From: Saturnia japonica
Lineage: Eukaryota > Arthropoda > Insecta > Lepidoptera > Saturniidae
NCBI GenBank assembly: GCA_033032175.1
Contig: CM065322.1
Span: forward strand, 6,324,001-6,388,000
Reading direction: 5' to 3'
Length of the DNA stretch: 64,000 bases
Shown: one piece after another, positions 57,727 to 64,000 of the stretch
How the letters are laid out: each line of letters opens with the position of its first letter
How positions within the stretch are numbered: the first letter of the stretch is position 1
Translations under genes and position numbers: made by a program
Notes under the pieces: model-generated
Told to the model about the DNA's origin: nothing
Database searches by the model: none
Seen by the model: only the letters and a program-made list of their open reading frames with translations

Positions 57727-57790
57727 GATTTATTCAATTACTTCCACACTTTATAACTTTTTATAGCAGAGGTAACACTGAACCGCTAAT

Positions 57791-58290
57791 CAGCTAGAAG
57801 GCAGTGTTAATTTGACAGAGGACACAAAAGTCAAAATTGATTTAAGTTGTCAACTTGACAGAAACACGGCACGATAATTTAATTAGAAGTTGAGGGTATT
57901 AGAAAATAAAGTTTCCTTAATTTAAAAACCTTCTTAGCCCTAGACTTATCAGTAGTTTATCAAATGTTTTTAGATCACAACGAATAACAAACACTTATCT
58001 CCAAACTAAGCACAAATGACACCTCGATTGTTCACTATAAAACGGTTTTTTCAATTATTTTTGCAAGAGCTATTTTTGTGTCAACAAATCGAATGAACGA
58101 TCAAATCGAATATGATGCGCGTACAGCTTTAAAATTTTCCCTACAGCAAACGCCCCAAAAGAAATATAACTTCAAAAAGTGTTATATTATTATGAAAATG
58201 AGCTTCTGTGGTGATTTGATTGCTTACTTCCTTGTTTTTTTTTGTTTCCGAAAAATATATTTTTTGTTGCGGCATATCAAAAGCCGTTTG
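57791..58290. other. AT-rich DNA, nothing recognised
   Basis: TGACA/TGTCA-type short inverted repeats occur near 57815-57860. They may belong to the 5' UTR of the CR1-like element or its target. Confidence 0.35.
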
Positions 58291-58297
58291 TCCGTCC

Positions 58298-58382
58298 GTC
58301 CGGCACAGTCGGTGTGCCGGACTGAAGTGGTGACATCGCGTCATTAGTGGGCGACTCACGTGCTGTTAAACTGCGCCACGTG
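58298..58382. promoter_or_regulatory. Hairpin and twin CACGTG E-boxes in GC-rich patch
   Basis: GTCCGGCAC (58298-58306) pairs with GTGCCGGAC (58314-58322) around 7 bases. CACGTG follows at 58357-58362 and 58377-58382, exactly 20 bp apart and each followed by CTG. The patch to 58430 is GC-rich for this window. No gene is attached to it. Confidence 0.3.
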
Positions 58383-58491
58383 CTGCGCCTGCGACGAATG
58401 CGCGTCGCGCGTGCACCCTTACCTGTTATACAGAATGTTCAGACTTGTGTGTTCTTTTTTAAAATATATTGCTAATATGTTTTACACTTTT

Positions 58492-58690
58492 TAACTTCTT
58501 CTTCTTCTTCCTAGCTGTATTCCATTTTAGGTGGAGTTGGCTCTCCTAATTTTCTGGCGCCAGGTCAATTCGTCCTAGGTCGTCGGGTCGGGCAGTTCTT
58601 AAACATCCAATAGGAGTTTTATCATAATAGTCTACTACTTAGTCGGAGGTCGTCCTCCAACTCTCTTATATTCAGATTTTAGACTTTTTT
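58492..58690. repeat. (CTT)n-linked retrotransposon-like fragment
   Basis: CTTCTTCTTCTTCTTCCTAG is followed by GGTGGAGTTGGCTCTCCTAA and GGCGCCAGGTCAATTCGTCC, a composition and simple-repeat junction typical of insect LINE 3' ends. The frame is not recognisable. Confidence 0.35.
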
Positions 58691-58909
58691 CCAACACTGT
58701 CACAAATTACAACTAACTAGCAGTCATCGCGGGTGATCCCGGAACGCAAGAGATTAAAAGAAAATCTGTGATAGGCCTGTCACTATATGTATGGTGGTTG
58801 CGATCCTTACAATCTCGCTTTATTGCTGTATGTAAACCGATTAATCTCTGAATAAGAGAAACCGAAAGAAAATTAAAAAAAACATTTAAATAAATCTGGA
58901 ATCCTTAAT

Positions 58910-59032
58910 TACCTAGCGGTATGAAATATACTTTACGAACTTATTCTCATACCTACCAAATATAAAAAAATCGGTCTAGCCGTTTCACAAACCGCGACAC
59001 GAGATTTTTAAGATTCATATTAGTATAGATTA
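58910..59032 (-). mobile_element. Helitron-like fragment, 5' end at 59032
   Basis: The minus strand begins TCTATACTAATATGAATCTT, the 5' start of the CTAG|T elements, and continues with the AAACGGCTAGACCGATTTTT phrase. Confidence 0.5.
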
Positions 59033-59794
59033 GTCACCATTCATAAATTTAAAATAGAACATTTAGCTTTGTTTTGTACAATATTCTTTTTTTTCGATTT
59101 ATTATTGACCACAGGCTCCATCGATAATAATATAGTCACTGAACGTGATAAATGTTGGTTCACCTGATAGTTAATTTAGCTAACTTAAATAACGTAAGAT
59201 AACATGAAGAGTTTATCCAATATATGCTCATCATAATTATTATAATACTGAGTTTTCAATATCGTATACCTGAATCAGATTAGTTAAACAAAAAGCAAGT
59301 TTATTGCTATTTTAGATTTCCAATTTGTCATATATCAATAAATCTACTCGATATAAAAGAAATAAAAATTTGATTTTATATAAATGTTGATATTTGACAT
59401 AAAATTGATAGGCTACGATGAAAATCTGATTCAATATTAAGATTTAAGACCATTTTTAAAACTGATAGTCGAGTTTAATCCTATAAGTTCACAGCAAGAA
59501 TATAAATGCAATGTAAACATGCTGTATACAATCAAGAGGCTACAATGACGATGTATTTAACAATAACAGCCGGGGGGTCCGCGTAAAGGGGCCGGCATGA
59601 CAACCAAAATCACGTAGCAAACCACCCTAATGTAAACAATAGACAAAGAGCCCGACAGAGTTATTAAGCTAACCGATTACCATCGAGGTGAATCTAGTAC
59701 AGTAATATTGAAAAAGAAATTACTTTTTATTCCGTGTATATTAATCTGACTGAACATTCCAAAGATGAGCGAGTTCTGACCACAATCTCATAAT
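59033..59794. other. AT-rich DNA, nothing recognised
   Basis: No supported feature. Confidence 0.45.
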
Positions 59795-60020
59795 GGTAGC
59801 GTGTACGGACATCGCGTCGATCGACGTGTATTCGAATTCTTGCAAAGAGTCTGAGCTTTCGGTGAAGGAAATCATTTGGATGATTAAACCATACTATAGT
59901 GGTAGGGCTTTTTCTAATGCCCGCCTGGCTAGCTATCACCATCAAGTTGAAAATCTGTAGCCAAATACCTATAAGTGTATTCTGGCATCTATGAGCTAGT
60001 CTTCTCACTAGGTTTACTCT
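59795..60020 (+). mobile_element. tRNA-derived SINE, family S1
   Basis: GGTAGCGTGTACGGACATCG, TATTCGAATTCTTGCAAAGA (decayed B box), GGTGAAGGAAATCATTTGGA and AAGTTGAAAATCTGTAGCCA match the 39605-39900 copy closely. Confidence 0.75.
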
Positions 60021-60789
60021 TAACGTGGAATGTAAATGATTTAAGTACATCACTAACAAATCTATGCAATGTAGAAAACCTATTGTTAGCGCGGCGGCTA
60101 AGCTATATAGCCGAGCGCGTCAACAACGGCGGGATGGTCGCTGATAAAAGAAACTGACTGACCTGTAGCTCCTTGACCGGTGCTGACCGGGAATACGCTA
60201 CGCCACCTCTTTGATGGTCTTCAGGTTGTACAGCGCGTTCCTTGATAGGTTTTAGTGGACTGTATAGCGGGTAAATATAACTCACGACGACGTTCATGCG
60301 CCCTCCGGGTGCACGTGCACTTGATATAGCGGGGTCGTAATGTAATGCACGATGTCAACACGCGTGCGGGTGAGCGTAGACTGTTGGTAATTACAAACAG
60401 TTTCCCAATCAGCAACGGTAAGGGAACGACAGGTAGCCGTTGAAGCGGATTGGTAAATATAAAAGAAGTGCCAATTAAGTGGCGCGAACACCTATAAAAA
60501 GAACATAAAAATCGCTGTATCAACAAGAAAAAGAAATATGCATAAAATTGCCTTTCCTTTTCTTCAACTAAACCTGTGATTCCTGTGATTATTTGGCTCG
60601 AATACATGGATGAAAGAATACTATAAAATACCATTTGACCCATGCGAATATTTCGCACGGTAAAGAATGTAAACAATCTAACAGTACTCATGTTAGATAC
60701 AGATTGTTAATAGATGTCGCTTCGTACATTTTAGTTGGATATATTTTCATTAGATATTCCATCCTTCAATCATTTTGTTTTAAATATTT
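60021..60789. other. GC-richer patch with no recognised gene
   Basis: 60085-60450 is unusually GC-rich and holds ORFs up to 156 codons on the minus strand, but the translations have no family motif. It may be old retroelement sequence. Confidence 0.3.
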
Positions 60790-61127
60790 TTGAGAAATAA
60801 TATATATAGAGTGCCTGTGACTTCGTGCGCGTCGAATTTCGTATGTTTCGATTTTGAAATCGCTAAATTACTATTATATTTGTGCGGAACCCTAATTAAT
60901 TGAAGCCTAAGCTAGTTCTTATGACATCAACTATCTGTCAATGAAAGCCCCGTTAAAATCGGTCTAACCGTTTCGGAGATATGCTGGAACAAACAGACTG
61001 ACAGAGAGATAATGAATTTAATCATTGTTTTTTTTTTCCGTATATAATTTTATATGCATTTAGTAAAAAGCTATTATTTACATTACAAACAGATACTTAA
61101 AATTTTATTTATTTGTGTAGATTGTTT
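60790..61127 (-). mobile_element. Helitron-like repeat, family A, shortened
   Basis: GTGCCTGTGACTTCGTGCGC, CAACTATCTGTCAATGAAAG, CGGTCTAACCGTTTCGGAGA and AACAAACAGACTGACAG occur in family A order. The terminal CTAG is lost and the middle is deleted. Confidence 0.6.
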
Positions 61128-61419
61128 AGACGGCGCTGACTGTACCGCGGCGTCTTGTTTACTGGGAAATATCGCGTCGGCAGAACTGTAAGGGGTGCGT
61201 ACTGATTTTGTCAGCTTTGTCAGATTTTGTTAGACTAAACAGGTCGTAGAGATCATATCAAATTATGTGCTGGGTCAAAATAGGTTTGCTTTTAGCGTTT
61301 ATCTAAGATTCCGCTACTGCTTTAGCTTTATTATTAGTAAGTGAACATCCGAGCTTTACGGTAAACAAATAAAATTAGTTTCTTCAAGTTAGGAATATGA
61401 GATATTTAAGTTTATTCGA

Positions 61420-61795
61420 GTAAACATGTTTGTCCACACATATAATTAGGATATTTTTCGTAAGTCTATACAAAACGTGGATTTCAACAATAAACTTGTG
61501 TGAAATATTGGGGTTTTTCTAGGACTATACTCAGATCAAAGTCGAGGCTGCGTCTTCTAGAGTAACTATTTTTGTTTTCAGGTATGTCAGGTAACATGGC
61601 GAGGTACCTTATCTTACTGTGAGTTGTGTAAACGTATTTCTTCACTCCTATAATTTGGATATCTTTGTAGGTCTACGCAAAACGATGATTTCAACAAAGA
61701 GTTTGTGTGAAATATGAGAGGGTTTCTGAAGCTGTACTGAGATCAAAGTCAAAACTGCGTCGTATAAGGGAACCATTGATCCTGTTCATAACCAA
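61420..61795 (+). repeat. Diverged tandem duplication, about 208 bp apart
   Basis: The segment from 61420 (GTAAACATG...) recurs from 61628 (GTAAACGTA...). Shared blocks include TTTCAACAA, TTGTGTGAAATAT, CTGAGATCAAAGTC (second) against CTCAGATCAAAGTC (first), and CTGCGTC. It is non-coding. Confidence 0.65.
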
Positions 61796-61799
61796 TTTG

Positions 61800-62814
61800 G
61801 ATGTAATTATGACTTACTAGGGCTTTATATTACTGGCAAATTAAATATTATTTTGATTTCTTTTTTTAATAATATGGAAGACTGAATAGTATACGACTTT
61901 GGTATTTGTGTTCATGCATTTTCAGAAAATAATATTAATCTAATACAAGAAAATGATTAGCCTTTATTTTGCTACAAGCGTTTATACACAATTATGCCAT
62001 ATAGTTAGTTATGCTTGTACAAAACTAACAAATAAGTAAAGTAAAATATGAAATTTTCATTTACAGAAATCAAAAGCTTACTATAGGATTTTAGTTCAAA
62101 TTATTCATTACGTCGCGTCGACCGAGATTAGTGCCCCTGGAGTACTGTCATTGGTTTAAATACTATTTAGGCGGATCAAATAACATGTTTACTGAGTGAA
62201 GCATGTTTGTTACAGTGTAAAGTTAAAATTAGCTAATAATAATTAAATAAATACATTATAATGAATTTATGTTATATTAATAACATAGAATTTAAATTGT
62301 AAAAGATTAACTAACCCATAATTTTGATATTAAAAATTACATTACAAAATTTAACTAAAGTGTTAGGATCGTTTTCGAGCTAAACTTGACTGGACGTTTT
62401 TTCTTTTCTGTTAACCTTTTTTCTTTTACTGAACGATATTTTTATAACGCTTTAATCTTGGACTCCGGCCGTTAGTTTCATGTAAGGCAGACCTCATTTA
62501 GGATGCTTTTTAACCACAGGGTTGCTTCCACAGTGTATTTTAACGTATAATTTATTTTGTTTAATAATTCTATGATTATGAAGTTGTTTAAGGATTATCT
62601 GCTATTAGTGTTTTATACACGATTGAAGGTTATATATATTTTCCTCGGATAATTAAGGCGAACGTGATTCACATAAGTTCCGTTTTAGAATCAGATATTT
62701 TTGTGTCTGTTATTAGTTATTAGTTAATGTCTTAGGTTTTATACATTGATGTTTATTTATGATTCCTTTTAAGAATTACCTATCTATAGTAGTGATATTA
62801 TATAGATCTATGAT
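61800..62814. other. AT-rich DNA, nothing recognised
   Basis: No supported feature. Confidence 0.45.
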
Positions 62815-62895
62815 ACTATATATTATCATCTCGTTCTCGATTATCGTGGGCTCGTTTGCCACGCCAAGGATGTGGGTTCAAATCTTTGCGTTTGC
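62815..62895 (+). repeat. tRNA-like SINE head
   Basis: GTGGGCTCGTTTGCCACGCC then GATGTGGGTTCAAATCTTTG has A-box and B-box-like parts, as in tRNA-derived SINEs. There is no full cloverleaf. Confidence 0.4.
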
Positions 62896-63869
62896 AACTG
62901 GTTTAAATATTGAACTGTGTAAAAAGAAAATCTCATATATCTGTTGAAGAAAATTTCTTCTATTTGCTCTTATCCTACCTAACACAAAAGATTTTTTCTT
63001 CCTTAATGCTATAAACTGTTATTCTGCTTAATGTTTTACAAATATCCACTATTATTGCAAACACATTTATATATATATATATATATTTTGATTTATATAG
63101 GAACTAAAATTATCACTGGACCATCGTATAATAGAAATTACTCGAAGTGGTTGACGTACAGTTTATAGTGGAAAATATGCCTCGGCTCGTGTTGCGTGTT
63201 TTGGAGAGGTTAACAAAGATAAACATTTCTGTAAATAACTATACCAACAACAATATAGGTACTATAAAAATTAGGACAAGACTCGATTGAAATGATTTGT
63301 CTGTAAAAAGTAGTAAATGTAGTAATATACAACGAAGTTTAGGAGGTGGATATAAAAAAAATGAGTAATTTTGGCTAAAATCAGATCTATCTTTTATTAT
63401 ATAAGGCCAAAACATTTAAATTAATGACAATACATAAAGGTTAACATATTCTTATTAAATGCCATGGAATTTTATATGACTTGTGCTGTTGAAAATATTG
63501 TACGAGAGATCGTTAATATTGCGTACATCTTTTTCTTGAACTTGAGTATATAGAATAACGGCCAAGTTATTTAAATAAAATCATGATAAAGTCATATTAA
63601 TTTAAATAATTTTACGTGTAGTGCCAGCCCTAAGTCCGACTGCCGGGTCGCTGGGCGTGGCGCGTGGATGTTGCGATTGCAAGCCAGTGCGTCGCGGTCG
63701 ATCCTGTTTACCTGACTCGGTGCTTCGCAAATAAAACCTATTCGCAGTTCAACTACTTTGAGTCTGCCTCGAAATTATCGACATCGGTAAAAATATATCA
63801 TCATACCATAACCGGATATCTGGGAATAAGCAGGGACGCATTAGTAAAATTTTGAACAGATGATGAGTT
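62896..63869. other. AT-rich DNA, nothing recognised
   Basis: A GC-richer patch at 63625-63730 carries a 63-codon ORF with no recognisable motif. A TA microsatellite lies near 63070. Confidence 0.4.
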
Positions 63870-63995
63870 ATTCAGAAAAACATCGTGTGTATTCTTTACA
63901 AAGATACTTTCCGTCAGCTCTACTTGATAGCTAGTCCTGCCACTAATTTTAGCCACTTCGTCACTTAACATCACTTGATATTGTGACCATGACGT
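63870..63995 (+). mobile_element. tRNA-derived SINE, family S1, 3' half
   Basis: AAAACATCGTGTGTATTC, TTCCGTCAGCTCTACTTGAT and CACTTCGTCACTTAACATCA match the 3' half of S1. The copy runs to the window edge. Confidence 0.6.
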
Positions 63996-64000
63996 TGAAA

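Larger units (their letters stand above)
54130..57790 (-). mobile_element. CR1-like non-LTR retrotransposon, apparently full length
   Basis: Order on the minus strand: short 5' UTR, ORF1 (57726-57010), ORF2 (57001-54170), a 3' UTR of about 25-40 bases, then (AAT)n (54130-54147). A short microsatellite end instead of poly(A) is typical of CR1-clade LINEs, as is an ORF1 with a PHD-like finger. The 5' boundary is uncertain; TTCAGTGTTACC near 57770-57781 resembles an insect initiator. Both ORFs are intact, so the copy is young and could be active. Confidence 0.9.

Noticed and set aside
60221..60691. 156-codon minus-strand ORF in a GC-rich patch
   Set aside because: The translation has no recognisable domain and overlaps other-frame ORFs; composition alone explains its length.

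Overview
This 64 kb window is AT-rich animal DNA with a few intron-split coding exons in a dense litter of transposable-element relics. The repeats (Helitron-like elements ending in CTAG|T, tRNA-derived SINEs, CR1/RTE LINE pieces, cecropia-type and DD41D mariners) and the host gene point to an insect, most likely a moth or butterfly (Lepidoptera). That placement is inference from sequence style; no database search was made.

Host gene. One host gene is recognisable, on the minus strand from about 30.25 kb down to 16.12 kb: the bHLH-PAS transcription factor dysfusion (dys, the insect relative of NPAS4/NXF). Ten coding exons were reconstructed by hand. They are bHLH (30068-30249), PAS-A (25110-25183, 24937-25026, 24323-24511), a linker entering PAS-B (23637-23821), PAS-B (23084-23190, 22529-22679, 21563-21865) and the C-terminal region (17523-17674, 16117-16313). 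All intron phases and GT/AG sites agree, giving 542 residues plus a stop. The exon(s) before the bHLH were not found, so either the first intron spans the rest of the window or a short 5' exon was missed. A 44-codon open segment at 21319-21453 looks coding but does not fit the exon phase; it may be an alternative 3' terminal exon.

Mobile elements. The best preserved is a CR1-like non-LTR retrotransposon on the minus strand (about 54.13-57.79 kb). It has a zinc-finger ORF1 and an intact endonuclease/reverse-transcriptase ORF2. ORF1 ends in A-AAA-AAC directly before its stop, and ORF2 lies in the -1 frame with no ATG until about residue 95, which suggests -1 ribosomal frameshifting. At 35.03-36.33 kb a DD41D mariner-like element has perfect 32-bp terminal inverted repeats, a TA target duplication and one frameshift. 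At 1.79-2.97 kb lies a decayed cecropia-type mariner. Partial LINE 3' ends lie at 20.7-21.1, 47.6 and 53.7-54.1 kb, and many Helitron-like, SINE and MITE copies fill the rest, including the dys introns.

The remaining DNA is AT-rich with no convincing gene. Most of the longer ORFs there are repeat sequence, antisense shadows or chance.
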